Of a DNA stretch of 64,000 nucleotides, positions 18,114-28,508 are shown one piece after another; position 1 is the stretch's first letter; every line of letters starts with the position of its first letter. This DNA is from a bacterium (lineage in GTDB: Bacteria > Joyebacterota > Joyebacteria > Joyebacterales > Joyebacteraceae). Location of the stretch: positions 269,841-333,840 of the forward strand of contig JALGZK010000005.1 of NCBI GenBank assembly GCA_025774935.1, written 5' to 3'. Under the pieces are notes generated by a model, which saw only the letters and a program-made list of their open reading frames with translations, was not told the DNA's origin and did not search any database. The position numbers and the translations under genes were made by a program.

Positions 18114-19633
18114 GGGGTGCCTTCCTCCGGTGCATCCCCTCCCTCGAGCGTCTCCCACCAGGGGTTGGCACGGTCGGACAGGATCTTGTCGGGGTTCAGG
18201 ATCCCGCGTCGGTCGAGCGCCCTCTTGACGCGCTCGGTCGCCTCGATGGCCCGGTCGTCGAGCTCGAGCCTGAGGTGCTCGGCCTTCGTGATGCCGATCC
18301 CGTGCTCACCCGAGAGCGTTCCGCCCATCCGGATCGCGATCTCGAACAGCCGCCCCACTGCCTCCCGGGCTCGAGAGAGAGCCGCGCGGTCCGAACGGTC
18401 GACCATGATGTTCACGTGGAGGTTGCCGTCGCCCGCGTGGCCGAACGCGTGAATCGCAAGGTCGAGGTCGCTGGCGACCTCCCGCATTCTCTCGACGAAG
18501 TCGGGAATGGAGCTTCGCGGGACGGCGATGTCCTCGTTGATCTTCCCGCTCGCTATCCGCGCGAGCGACGGCGAGATCGAGCGCCTCACCTCCCAGATGT
18601 CGTCGCGCTCCTCGTGTGTCGTCGCCCTCCGGACGTTGGTCGCGCCGCACTCGTCCAGGACAGCGACGAGTTTCTCCGCGCCGCCCTCGACCGCCTCGCG
18701 CGCTCCTTCCACCTCGATGAGGAGCGCGCCCTCAGACACGTGCTCGGGTCGGCTTCCGTGGAAGTACTCGAGCGCACTCGAGAGCGTCTCCCGGTCGAGG
18801 ATCTCCAGGACGCTCACCGGGAGTCCGGTCGCGGTGATCGCCGCGACGCCACGCGCCGCGTCGGAGAGGGAAGGGAACTCGGCCCAGTAGGTTGCGACAG
18901 CCTCCGGAAGCTCCGAGAGTCTCAGGACGATCTTCGTGACGACCGCGAGCGTGCCCTCCGATCCGACGAAGAGCTGGCCGGGGTCCCACCCGCTCACTTC
19001 GTGCGCGTCGGGTCCGGAGCCGCCTTCGCCCTCCGCGAGCAGGCCCGTCGCGACGATCGTCCCGTCGGCGAGGACGAGCTCGAGTCCGACGACGTAGTCG
19101 CGCGTCGTCCCGTAGAGGACCGTCCTCGGGCCGCCGGCACACTCGGCCACGTTCCCCCCGATCGTGGAGACGAGAAGGCTCGCCGGATCGGGCGGGTAGA
19201 AGAGACCCAGCGTCTCCGCCTCGCTCCTGAGGTCGTTGTTCACGACGCCCGGCTCCACGACGGCGACCTGCCGCCGGACGTCGATCGAGACGATCCGGTT
19301 CATCTTCTCGAGGGAGAGCGCGATGCCCCCGTCGATCGGGACGCTCCCTCCCGTGTATCCGGTGCCCGCGCCGCGCGGGACGACCGGGATCCCCTCCACG
19401 TGCGCGAGCCGAATGACCTCCGCCACCTGCTCGGTCGACCTCGGCCACACGACCACGTCCGGGAGCCCCCTGAGATCCGTCGCGTCGAAGGAGTAGCAGA
19501 TGCGGTCCTCGAGCGCCGTCGAGGCCGAGCCTCCGGACGCGCGAGAGAGAGAGCGCTCGAGGCGGCGCGGGAGACGCCGCTCGACACTCGGGCGTGGAGT
19601 CCGGGCAGGATCTCGTGCCTCCTTGTGGCTCAC
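18104..19633 (-). CDS. FAD-linked oxidoreductase, glycolate/D-lactate dehydrogenase GlcD family
   Basis: This protein of about 509 residues has the PCMH FAD-binding domain (VVPRGAGTGYTGGSVPIDGG, then STIGGNVAECAGG) and the C-terminal FAD-oxidase domain with HAFGHAGDGNLHVN and GEHGIGITKA, all diagnostic for GlcD-type 2-hydroxyacid dehydrogenases. It oxidises glycolate, D-lactate or a similar acid, passing electrons to a membrane or Fe-S partner. No GlcE/GlcF partner is nearby. Two starts are reasonable: GTG 19633 behind GGAGGATCC, chosen here, or ATG 19681, which overlaps the pta stop as ATGA. Confidence 0.85.
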
Positions 19634-19677
19634 GGATCCTCCAGGGAGAGCAGGCCGTCCGGGCCCGCTCCAAGGGG

Positions 19678-20679
<1,002 letters not shown>

Positions 20680-20716
20680 CGCCCCTCTTTCTCGTGTCAG
20701 TGTACGACGGTCCGCG

Positions 20717-21199
20717 TCACCGGTTGCGGCGCTTCGTCAGGAGAGCCTCCTGCACCGGCTCCGGCACCAAGCCCTCGACATCGCCGCCGAGCATCACGAC
20801 CTCCTTGACGATCGTGGAGTCGAGGTAGGTGTATCTCTCGCTCGGCATGAGGAAGACCGTCTCGATCTCGGAAGCGAGCCGCCGGTTCATGAGCGCCATC
20901 TGGAACTCGTACTCGAAGTCAGAAACCTCGCGGAGTCCCCTGATGATCGCAACCGCACCGGCGCCCCTCACCACATCGACGAGGAGCCCCTCGAAGGGGA
21001 TCACCTCGACGTCGCCGATCCCCCGGACGGCCGCCCGGATGAACTCGACCCGCTCGTCGATCGTGAACAGCGGCGCCTTGTCGCGCGCGGTCCCCACGGC
21101 GACGATGAGCCTGTCGAAGAGACGGAGCGCCCTCTTGACGAGATCGAGATGGCCGTTGGTGATGGGATCGAACGTCCCTGGATAGAGCGCCGTTCTCAC
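20717..21199 (-). CDS. coaD: Phosphopantetheine adenylyltransferase
   Basis: This 160-residue protein makes dephospho-CoA from 4'-phosphopantetheine and ATP. Family motifs are [15 protein letters not shown] with the TxGH site at 14-17, [23 protein letters not shown], and [15 protein letters not shown] near the end. The frame reaches 21235, but GTG 21199 overlaps the rsmD stop as GTGA and gives the normal length. The rsmD-coaD order is common in many bacteria. Confidence 0.95.
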   Translation of the reverse strand: MRTALYPGTFDPITNGHLDLVKRALRLFDRLIVAVGTARDKAPLFTIDERVEFIRAAVRGIGDVEVIPFEGLLVDVVRGAGAVAIIRGLREVSDFEYEFQMALMNRRLASEIETVFLMPSERYTYLDSTIVKEVVMLGGDVEGLVPEPVQEALLTKRRNR

Positions 21200-21774
21200 T
21201 CGTTCCCCCTTGAGAGAGGTTCGCCGTCCGTGCACTCGTAGAAGTCTACCATGGTGTCGCCGTAGGTCTTCGCCCGGTGCCTCACGAGCCGACCGTAGGA
21301 GTCCCCGAGGCCCCTCGCTCCGCCGTGCTCCACGATAACGCGCGCGTGAGTCGCGAGACCGGGCCAGTTCCCGAGAAGCGCCAGCGCGTCCTCCGCGAGT
21401 CCGCCGGCGTACGGAGGGTCGACGAACACGACGTCGAACGGCCCGCCGGGGATCGCCGTCTCGAGGAGCCGCACGGCGTCGCCTCTGACGATGCGGCTCC
21501 GTCCTTCGAGCCCGAGGCGTTCCACGTTCCCGCCGAGGACGCCGGCGACGCGGGCGTCGCGTTCTACGAAGGTCGCGGACGCCGCTCCGCGCGAGAGGGC
21601 CTCGATACCGAGCACTCCCGAGCCCGCGAACAGATCGAGCACGCGGGCGCCGTCGAGAAGGGGGTCGATGATGCCGAAGACCGACTCGCGCACCCGGTCG
21701 TAGGTGGGTCGGACGTCTCCCGTCCTCGGGACGACGACGCGGCGTCCCCTGAGCTCACCGGCGATCACCCGCAA
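21196..21774 (-). CDS. rsmD: 16S rRNA (guanine966-N2)-methyltransferase
   Basis: This 192-residue SAM-dependent methyltransferase has VLDLFAGSGVLGIEALSRGA as motif I (46-65), FVERD, and the catalytic DPPY at 119-122. It methylates G966 in the 30S subunit. The N-terminus RVIAGELRGRRVVVP is typical. The start is a TTG at 21774, 8 bases after GAGGAG. It is tied to coaD by a 4-base overlap and follows the regulator gene by about 20 bases. Confidence 0.94.
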   Translation of the reverse strand: MRVIAGELRGRRVVVPRTGDVRPTYDRVRESVFGIIDPLLDGARVLDLFAGSGVLGIEALSRGAASATFVERDARVAGVLGGNVERLGLEGRSRIVRGDAVRLLETAIPGGPFDVVFVDPPYAGGLAEDALALLGNWPGLATHARVIVEHGGARGLGDSYGRLVRHRAKTYGDTMVDFYECTDGEPLSRGNE

Positions 21775-21793
21775 AGGCCGCGCTCCTCGGAGG

Positions 21794-23164
21794 CTACTCC
21801 TCCTCGCCCCCGTCCATGCCGTAGCGCTGGAGCTTCCGGTAGAGGGTCGACGGGTTGATGCCCAGGATCTCCGCCGCCTGCTTCTTCTTCCAGCTCGTCT
21901 CCTCCAGAGTCTGGAGGAGGTATCGCCGCTCCAGCTCGTCGAGAGTGATCCCGGAGACGCCGAGTCCGCCCTCGCCGCCGGACCTCGCCTTCTTCCGCAT
22001 GCGCTCGGGGAAGATCGAGACGTTCAGACTGTCAGCCGTGATCTCGGCGCCGTCCGCGAGGATCACCGCCCTCTCGATGATGTTCTCGAGCTCGCGCACG
22101 TTGCCCGGCCAGTGGTACGCGGTGAGGATCTCCATGGCTTCCGCGCTCACGGTCTTCGCGCCGCCGGCGTAACGCCCGAGGAAGAAGTCCACGAGCCTGG
22201 GGATGTCCTCCTCCCTCTCCCTGAGAGGAGGAATCGTGATGGGGATCACGTTGAGCCTGTAGTAGAGGTCCGCACGGAACTTGTTGTCGTGGATGAGCTT
22301 GTCGAGATCGGTGTTGGTGGCCGCGATGACCCTCACGTCGACCTTGACCGGCTTCGTCCCTCCGACCGGTACCACCTCGCGCTCCTGAAGGACACGCAGG
22401 AGCTTCACCTGGATCGCGGGGGACGTCTCGCTGACCTCGTCGAGGAAGAACGTGCCGCCCTCGGCCACGACGAAGAGACCGCGCTTGTCGCGGACGGCGC
22501 CTGTGAACGATCCCTTGACGTGCCCGAAGAGCTCGCTCTCGAGCAGAGTCTCGGGGAGCGCGCCGCAGTTGATCGAGACGAACCGCTTGTCGGCCCTCGC
22601 GCTCCGGCTGTGGATCGCCCTCGCGACGAGTTCCTTCCCGGTCCCGCTCTCCCCGTAGAGGAGAACCGTGCTCGAGGTCTGCGCCACCCGGTCGATGAGA
22701 TCGAAGACCGACCTGATCTCGTCGCTCTCGCCGACCATCTCGCGGTCGCCCTGCACCTGGAGCGCGCGCTCGAGATCGACGTTGTCGTCTCGCAGCCGTC
22801 TGAGCTCGAGGGCGTTCCGCACGACCTGCTTGAGCTCCTCGTTCGACACGGGCTTCAGGAGGTAGTAGAACGCGCCGAGGTTCAGGGCCTCGATCGCCGA
22901 CTCCTGTGAGGCGTGCCCCGTGACGATGATGACGGGCAACGTCGGGTCGTTGTCCCGGAGGTTCCCGAGTATCTGGATCCCGCCCATGCCGGGCATCTGG
23001 ATGTCGGTGATCACCGCGTCGAAGCTCTCCTGCGAGTTCAGCTTGAGAGCCTTCTTCCCGTCCCCGCTCGCTGAAACCTCGTACCCTTCCCTCTCGAGCA
23101 TCATCGCGAGGTATTCGCGCGTGCTGTCCTCGTCGTCGACGATCAGAATCCTGCCGTGTGCCAT
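21794..23164 (-). CDS. NtrC-family sigma54-dependent response regulator
   Basis: This 456-residue regulator has a receiver domain with phospho-acceptor Asp54 (DAVITDIQMPG) and the LLKPVSNEEL Lys, an AAA+ domain with Walker A GESGTGKE near 168-175, a GSFTGA sigma54-contact loop (usual form GAFTGA), and a C-terminal Fis-type HTH (KKKQAAEILGINPSTLYRKL). It should activate RpoN promoters when phosphorylated. The partner is the histidine kinase 42 bases upstream (23207-24841). A sigma54 with a GSFTGA loop is expected in the genome. Targets are unknown; the ComEA-like gene in the same unit is a candidate link to competence. Confidence 0.95.
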   Translation of the reverse strand: MAHGRILIVDDEDSTREYLAMMLEREGYEVSASGDGKKALKLNSQESFDAVITDIQMPGMGGIQILGNLRDNDPTLPVIIVTGHASQESAIEALNLGAFYYLLKPVSNEELKQVVRNALELRRLRDDNVDLERALQVQGDREMVGESDEIRSVFDLIDRVAQTSSTVLLYGESGTGKELVARAIHSRSARADKRFVSINCGALPETLLESELFGHVKGSFTGAVRDKRGLFVVAEGGTFFLDEVSETSPAIQVKLLRVLQEREVVPVGGTKPVKVDVRVIAATNTDLDKLIHDNKFRADLYYRLNVIPITIPPLREREEDIPRLVDFFLGRYAGGAKTVSAEAMEILTAYHWPGNVRELENIIERAVILADGAEITADSLNVSIFPERMRKKARSGGEGGLGVSGITLDELERRYLLQTLEETSWKKKQAAEILGINPSTLYRKLQRYGMDGGEEE

Positions 23165-23206
23165 CAGTGTCGTCCTTTCCGGGTCAGACCTCAGGTTCCG
23201 CGTGGT

Positions 23207-24841
23207 CTACGAGCGAAGGTACACGACGAACCTGCTTCCCCTGCCAGGCTCGCTCGCGAGAGAGATGCGACCGTCGTGCGACTTCACGATCTTGTCCACG
23301 ATCGCGAGTCCGAGTCCGGTCCCCTCTTTCTTGGTGGTCTTGAACGGCTGGAAGTACTCCTCGCGCTTGTCGGACGGGATGCCGCATCCCGAGTCCTCAA
23401 CGAGAATCGCGACCTCATACTCCGGGCCGCCCTCCAGCCCGCGCGCCCCGAAGTCGTCCTTCCCCACGACCGAGAGCCGAACGCTCCCGTCCGCGTCGAT
23501 CGCCTCGAGCGCGTTGATCGTGAGATTCAGGAGGGCGCGCTTCATCTGCTCGGCGTTGACGTTTCCGATGACCGGTCCCGGCGTCTCCACGTCCATCTCA
23601 ATCCGCTGGTCGTAGCTCGGATGGCCCTTCGCTATCGCCGCCACCTCGTCGAGCAGCGAGTCGAGCCTCACACCGGCGCGATCGGTCGACTCCATCCTCC
23701 CGAACTGCAGCACGTCGTGGAGGAGCTGGTTGAGACGGTCGGCCTCGCGCTGCACGAGTTCGATGAGCTTGAGCTCGTCGTTGGACGGGTCCGAGATCTC
23801 GTTGAGGAGGTCGATCGAGCCCTTGATCGCGTTCAGAGGGTTCCTGATCTCGTGAGCGACGCCCGCCGCGAACTCCCCGAGCGCCGCGAGCCTGTCGTCA
23901 TGTCGCAGCCGCTCCTCGAGCCGGCGCGCCTCGGTCAGATCCTGGAAGATGGCGATCACGCCCCGCTCGCCGCCGGCCTCGTCCCTGAGGATCGACGTCG
24001 ACAGCCCGACCGGCACGCTCGCTCCGTGCTTCCGTCGGACGAAGAACTCGACGCGGTTCTCGGGCTGTCCTGCATCGAGCGCCTTCGCGATCCTCTCGCA
24101 GAACGCCGGGACCTCCGCGAAGACGACGCGGTAGTCCTGCCGCTCGCCCTCCTCCCCTTCGGCCGCGGCCTCCAGCCCCAGGATTTCTCGCCCGGTCCTG
24201 TTGACGTGGATGAGTCTGCCCTCTCGGTCGACGAGAACGATGCCGCTCGTCACGCTCTCAGTCACGGTCGAGAAGCGGAGCTCGCTCGTCTCCAGCCGGC
24301 CCCGCGTCTCGACGAGCGCCGACTCGCTGCTTCGCGCGCGTCTCGCCAGATAGGCCGCGATGATGGCGACGAGGCCGAGCGTGACGAGGAGGCTCGCGGT
24401 GTCGGCCACCGTCTTCGACGCCTCTTCACCCATCCACTCCTGCGGACCGAGTACAGTCAGCACGAGGTGGCCGCCACCGGACGCCGCGGCGAGAACCATG
24501 CCCGAGGCCGCGCCGAGGCGCGCGGACGCGACGAGGACCGGAAGGAAGTAGAGGATCTTGAAGTGGCTGCCAAGGCCGCCGGAGTAGTGAGCGAGTACCG
24601 TGATGAGGACGATGTCGCAGGCGAACTGAACGTGGAGGAGGACCTCCGGGAGGAGACCTGAGCGGTCCCAGAGGAGATAGACGCCGGTGAGGACAGCGAC
24701 GATGACGCCGAGCCAGATGATCGGCGTGCGCTCGATGCCTGCCCCCCCGAGAATCGCGAGAACGACCACGACGACTGCGATGAGGAGTCGCGCCATGATG
24801 ATCGCGCGCGTCTTCGGGAAGTCTCCGGCTCTCTCCGTCAT
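23207..24841 (-). CDS. Membrane PAS sensor histidine kinase (NtrB-like partner of 21794)
   Basis: This 544-residue kinase has about six N-terminal membrane helices (residues about 15-170), a PAS domain (about 190-310), then HisKA with His330 in AGVAHEIRNPLNAIKGS, and a HATPase domain with NLTINALEAI (N box), EDSGCGIP (G1) and GTGLGLAIVDKIVKS (G2). There is no large extracytoplasmic sensor, so it probably senses something in the membrane or via PAS. ATG 24841 overlaps the stop of the ComEA-like gene as ATGA; a longer frame to 25129 is a shadow of that gene. It is the cognate kinase of the downstream regulator. Confidence 0.92.
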   Translation of the reverse strand: MTERAGDFPKTRAIIMARLLIAVVVVVLAILGGAGIERTPIIWLGVIVAVLTGVYLLWDRSGLLPEVLLHVQFACDIVLITVLAHYSGGLGSHFKILYFLPVLVASARLGAASGMVLAAASGGGHLVLTVLGPQEWMGEEASKTVADTASLLVTLGLVAIIAAYLARRARSSESALVETRGRLETSELRFSTVTESVTSGIVLVDREGRLIHVNRTGREILGLEAAAEGEEGERQDYRVVFAEVPAFCERIAKALDAGQPENRVEFFVRRKHGASVPVGLSTSILRDEAGGERGVIAIFQDLTEARRLEERLRHDDRLAALGEFAAGVAHEIRNPLNAIKGSIDLLNEISDPSNDELKLIELVQREADRLNQLLHDVLQFGRMESTDRAGVRLDSLLDEVAAIAKGHPSYDQRIEMDVETPGPVIGNVNAEQMKRALLNLTINALEAIDADGSVRLSVVGKDDFGARGLEGGPEYEVAILVEDSGCGIPSDKREEYFQPFKTTKKEGTGLGLAIVDKIVKSHDGRISLASEPGRGSRFVVYLRS

Positions 24842-25275
24842 GGCGTGTGCTCCCCGCCCGCGGGCGGCTCCCGGGAACCGGTGTCTCGTTGCGCGTCCGC
24901 CGGTGCAGGAGGTCCGGACGCGACGGCGAAGGGGCGGAGCCCGGCGAGCGTCTTCGGGCCGATGCCCTTGACCTCCAGGAGGTCGTCGACGGATGCGAAC
25001 GCTCCACGCTCGCTTCTCGCACGCACGATCGCTTCCGCCTTCACGGGACCGATGCCTGGCAGGCGAATGAGGTCGTCGACGCCGCCCGCGTTGATGTCGA
25101 CCGGCCACTCCTCGACGGCCGGCTCCCACACAGTCGAGTCGGCGGTTCCGGGCCGGGCGGACGGAACGAGCGCAGGGTCGACCCTCCTCGCCGCCAGAAC
25201 CAGCGAACCGACGACCAGAGAGGCCGTGAGGAAGAACACGACTGCCCGCTCGTCCTTCGTAAGAAGTCCCCGCAT
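24838..25275 (-). CDS. ComEA-like helix-hairpin-helix protein
   Basis: This 145-residue protein has one N-terminal membrane segment (AVVFFLTASLVVGSLVLAA, about 10-28), a linker, and a ComEA-type double helix-hairpin-helix DNA-binding domain (VDINAGGVDDLIRLPGIGPVKAEAIV and FASVDDLLEVKGIGPKTLAGL). ComEA proteins bind incoming DNA at the cell surface or periplasm during transformation. ATG 25275 follows GGGGAGG; a longer frame to 25431 consists of low-complexity Pro-Ala sequence. It begins the ComEA-kinase-regulator unit. No ComEC is in the window. Confidence 0.85.
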   Translation of the reverse strand: MRGLLTKDERAVVFFLTASLVVGSLVLAARRVDPALVPSARPGTADSTVWEPAVEEWPVDINAGGVDDLIRLPGIGPVKAEAIVRARSERGAFASVDDLLEVKGIGPKTLAGLRPFAVASGPPAPADAQRDTGSREPPAGGEHTP

Positions 25276-25300
25276 CCCTGCCTCCCCACCCAGCCGTACG

Positions 25301-25329
25301 AATCTAGTGCATTGCGTTTTGCAATGCAA
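25301..25329 (-). promoter_or_regulatory. Promoter with embedded palindromic operator before the ComEA-like gene
   Basis: On the minus strand TTGCAT (25324-25329) and TAGATT (25301-25306) are 17 bases apart, 3/6 and 4/6 matches. The spacer holds the perfect inverted repeat TGCATTGC-GTTTT-GCAATGCA (25308-25328), which also overlaps the -35. A repressor or activator bound here would govern the ComEA-kinase-regulator unit; ATG 25275 is 26 bases beyond the -10. The promoter is modest, the palindrome clear. Confidence 0.5.
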
Positions 25330-25497
25330 ACGAATCTTCACCGGCCGGAAGGCCCCTTGTTTAGGGAGCGTTCCGGGCATTGGGGCAGGTCCAGGTATCG
25401 GAGTCGATGCGGGGACCGGGGCGGGGGCCAAGATGGGCGCCGGCGTGGGAGACGCTAAGACGCGGCCGCGCTCGGCGGGGGCGTCTCGGGACGTCCG

Positions 25498-28002
25498 CTA
25501 GTCCCAGAAATCCCAGGAGAACCCTAGCGCGAACTCACGCTCGCCGGGGGGTTGCCAGGGCACGCTGAGCCCCTCGGTCTCGAAGAGGTCGCGGACGGAG
25601 AAAAAGACGCGTGCCGGTCCTGCGCTCGCGAGTACGGCCGCGTCGACGGCCGTGGAGGTGTCCTCGACCAAGCCGTCCCACGGGCCTCGTGCGAGTCCGC
25701 CCTCGTGTCTGAGAAGTAGTTCCCATCGTGTCGCGAGGAACTCGTTGAGGATCGTCCAGGGCGCCCAAGCTGAGGCCCGGACCGAGTACGAGGGAACGGG
25801 CGCGAGAGCGTTGAGTCCCCCTTCCTCGTCCAGACCGAAGAGATCGATGGCGACGCGGCCGCCAGGCCGGGAGCTGTCGCCGAGCGCCGCCCACAGGCCC
25901 GCCGAGCCGCACGTCTCCGCGGTCCCGTTCCGTGGCGTCGCCGTCCCGTCGTCGAAGTCCGAGAGCACGATCGGCGAGGAGACGCGGGCGACCTCGGCCG
26001 TCGCGCCGAACCCGAACACGCCGTCCCGCCGTTCGTACCCGCCGTACAGCACGAGCACCTTCTCGGGATCGAGCGTGCGGTTCCCTCGAACGAACAGCTC
26101 CTCGCCCAGTCCCCCGCCCTCGATCGGCACCTCCGTCTCGAGGAGCGCCCACTCGATCGCGGTCGGATGGCGCCCGCCCATATCGAAGCCGGCCCAGCCT
26201 GTCGAGCGGCTCCCCGTGAAACTGGCCGCGATCGTCCCGGTAGGGATGACGGCGGGATCGCGGTAGTCGACGCCCGCCGCGAGCGACAGTCGCACGTCCG
26301 GCAGAAGGTCCACGGCTCCGGCGAGTTCGCATGCCAGCCCGAGCGCTTCTTCGCCCGCGAGGAGCGTCCCGCTCGCGGTTCTGTGGTCCGCCCTCCACTC
26401 GATCCGATCGAGCCAGGGCACACCGAGCGAGAGCACGCCCCGCGCGCCGTTGCGCTTGACCTCGCCGTCGGTGCCGAAGTGCCCCGACCTGCGGTCGCCG
26501 ATCCACGACGTCGTGTGGAAGAGCTCCGCATTCGTCGCGCCCCTGGTCGCTCCGAGGGCGACCTCGCTTCGGACGTAGTGGCGGTCGACCTCGGGGACCG
26601 ACGAGTCGGGGAACGGGAGGCCGCGTTCGAGTTCGGTCCTGAGCACCCTGAGCTCCGCGCTCCACCCGGCCGGAAGCGGATACGTCAGACGACCTCCGGC
26701 CGTCTTGATGTCGTAACCGCCGCCCGGTTCAGGTGCGTCTCCCTGCCGACCATCGAACCAGACGTCGAGACCCAGCTTCTCGGCGAGGAACCGCCTGCCG
26801 AATTCCGCCTCGAGCGCGTTCCAGCCGTAGCTCCCGGTCCCCAGCGAGACGCGGGCGAACGGGCGGCTCCCCGGCGGCCGGCCCGGCGTCACGTCGAGCG
26901 CGAGACCGGGTCCGAGGAGCGACGAGCCACGCTGCCCTCGGTCGGGGCGGACCTCCACGCTCGACGCCGCGTACGTCGGCCAGAGCGAGAGGTCGGGACC
27001 GCTCGGAACGTGAGAGCCTCCGGAGGAGAGGACCGAGGCAGCCAGAAGGTCGAGCCCGCCGTCGATCCAGTCGTCGAATTGCATCCCGTGCGCGGACGTG
27101 TTCGTCAGCGCCGGAGGAAGCGCGCCGCGCGCCGCCGAGGAACGATGCCCTCTCCACGCGGAGCCCGCCCTCCTCACGCCCGGGAGCGCACCGACGAGCT
27201 GTCCGAGATCGTCCGTCCGTATCTCGCGGACGTCTCCGGCGAACCCGGGACCCGGGGTGGGCCTGAGACCGACGGCCGGCGTCTCGGGCAGCGCGTCGGC
27301 AGCCGTCGAGTCGGCGAGCGCCGAGCCGCCGGGCATCGGGTCGGGCGCCGCCGCGTCAGCCGCGGCGGCCTCTCCCGTCCCCACGAGCACGAGGGCGCAG
27401 ACGAGAAGGCAGCTCAGCGCGGCGCCTATCCCCCGCCCCGCGGTCGCCCGCTTGAGACGCGGAAGCACGACGGGCGTGAGCACGGCGAAGATGACGGTGT
27501 TCGAAACGAGGTGAATGAGCGAGAAGAAGGCGTTCGCGGCGATCGCCGCCATGATGCCGGTCCTGTACTCGGGGCTCGCGACCGCGATGCCGAGGATGAC
27601 GCCGGACTGGTAGACGGCTGTCAGGACGAAGCCGACTCCCCCGGCCGCGGCAACGCCGCCCGCCGCCGGCAGCCCTCGACGACTCCCGCTCCATAGCCCA
27701 CCGATCGCCCCTCCGGCAAGCCCGATGAGCGCGCCTGCGAGGACCTGGGCCACGTAGAGCGGTGGGAACGCGAGGCCGGAGCCGTAGGGGTTCACACCGG
27801 AGAAGATCGCCCAGGCGAGGGCGCCCACGGTCGCGCCCCGCCAGCGGCCCAGCACGGCCCCCGACACGAAGATCGTGAACGTGATCAGTTCGACGTTCGG
27901 AACGGCCAGGAGCAGCAGGCCGAGCGCGACCGCTAGTGCAACGAGGATCGCCGTGAGGGCGATCCTCGTCGTCCAGAAGGCACGATGGTCGGTGCGCTCC
28001 AT
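25498..28002 (-). CDS. ECF-type S-component fused to a TonB-receptor-like outer-membrane barrel
   Basis: This 834-residue frame seems to hold two complete proteins. Residues 1-178 are a polytopic membrane domain like the ECF transporter S-components (PNVELITFTIFVSGAVLG, NPYGSGLAFPPLYVAQVLAG). Residues about 180-213 are a textbook signal peptide (LKRATAGRG, then a hydrophobic run, then AAAA). The rest begins with a plug-like DDLGQLVGALPGV and runs into a beta-strand-rich barrel ending in FSWDFWD. A GTG at residue 179 (27468) could begin the barrel but has no ribosome site. Together they could import a vitamin across both membranes; the substrate is unknown. A signal peptidase cut would release the barrel; this is inference. 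Confidence 0.75.
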   Translation of the reverse strand: MERTDHRAFWTTRIALTAILVALAVALGLLLLAVPNVELITFTIFVSGAVLGRWRGATVGALAWAIFSGVNPYGSGLAFPPLYVAQVLAGALIGLAGGAIGGLWSGSRRGLPAAGGVAAAGGVGFVLTAVYQSGVILGIAVASPEYRTGIMAAIAANAFFSLIHLVSNTVIFAVLTPVVLPRLKRATAGRGIGAALSCLLVCALVLVGTGEAAAADAAAPDPMPGGSALADSTAADALPETPAVGLRPTPGPGFAGDVREIRTDDLGQLVGALPGVRRAGSAWRGHRSSAARGALPPALTNTSAHGMQFDDWIDGGLDLLAASVLSSGGSHVPSGPDLSLWPTYAASSVEVRPDRGQRGSSLLGPGLALDVTPGRPPGSRPFARVSLGTGSYGWNALEAEFGRRFLAEKLGLDVWFDGRQGDAPEPGGGYDIKTAGGRLTYPLPAGWSAELRVLRTELERGLPFPDSSVPEVDRHYVRSEVALGATRGATNAELFHTTSWIGDRRSGHFGTDGEVKRNGARGVLSLGVPWLDRIEWRADHRTASGTLLAGEEALGLACELAGAVDLLPDVRLSLAAGVDYRDPAVIPTGTIAASFTGSRSTGWAGFDMGGRHPTAIEWALLETEVPIEGGGLGEELFVRGNRTLDPEKVLVLYGGYERRDGVFGFGATAEVARVSSPIVLSDFDDGTATPRNGTAETCGSAGLWAALGDSSRPGGRVAIDLFGLDEEGGLNALAPVPSYSVRASAWAPWTILNEFLATRWELLLRHEGGLARGPWDGLVEDTSTAVDAAVLASAGPARVFFSVRDLFETEGLSVPWQPPGEREFALGFSWDFWD

Positions 28003-28013
28003 CGAATCCCTCT

Positions 28014-28451
28014 CTACTCGAGGCTGTCGCGGGCGTCTTCGAGACGGTCCGGCGTCACGTCGTCGAGCTGCGTGTCCGAGGTGTCTCCCTCACCGATCGG
28101 CTCGATGTACTGCGAGATCTCCTCGCGGTGCTCGGGAGTGAGCCGGTTCCAGTTGCGCTGGACCTCCATGATGAGCGGCGTGCCCGATTTCCCGGGAACG
28201 TCGCTCTCGTACTCGGGAGGCAGGCTCAGCGGATCGAACACTGCGTAGACCTTGTACAGCGTGCCGGTCGAGTAGTCCAGGTCCCCCGAGGACATGGCCA
28301 GGTTGATGAGGGCGAACGAGTCGAGCTGGCTCTCGTCGATCTCGTATCCGGCGCCGCTCGCAGTCCCTTCGTCCGGCGGCGGGGCCTCCGACGCGCACCC
28401 AAGGAGGAGCGCTGCGACAAGCAGAACAGGGACGATCTTCAGACGTTTCAT
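28014..28451 (-). CDS. Small lipoprotein of unknown function
   Basis: This 145-residue protein has a short basic start, a hydrophobic stretch and the lipobox LLGC, so it should be acylated and anchored in the membrane. The rest is acidic and hydrophilic (YEIDESQLDSFALINLAMSS, EVQRNWNRLTPEHREEISQYI), with no family I recognise. ATG 28451 follows GAGGTG; a GTG three codons upstream is the alternative. It lies 11 bases before the fused transporter gene, so it may be part of the same uptake system. Confidence 0.75.
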   Translation of the reverse strand: MKRLKIVPVLLVAALLLGCASEAPPPDEGTASGAGYEIDESQLDSFALINLAMSSGDLDYSTGTLYKVYAVFDPLSLPPEYESDVPGKSGTPLIMEVQRNWNRLTPEHREEISQYIEPIGEGDTSDTQLDDVTPDRLEDARDSLE

Positions 28452-28508
28452 GGCTCTCACCTCACGAGGGCGGCCGCGGCCACCGCGGTCCGCGGTTCGT
28501 CGCTCGCC

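Noticed and set aside
25330-25440. Upstream extension of the ComEA-like gene encoding Pro-Ala-rich sequence
   Set aside because: Low-complexity sequence without a ribosome site; ATG 25275 has a strong one and the promoter lies between.
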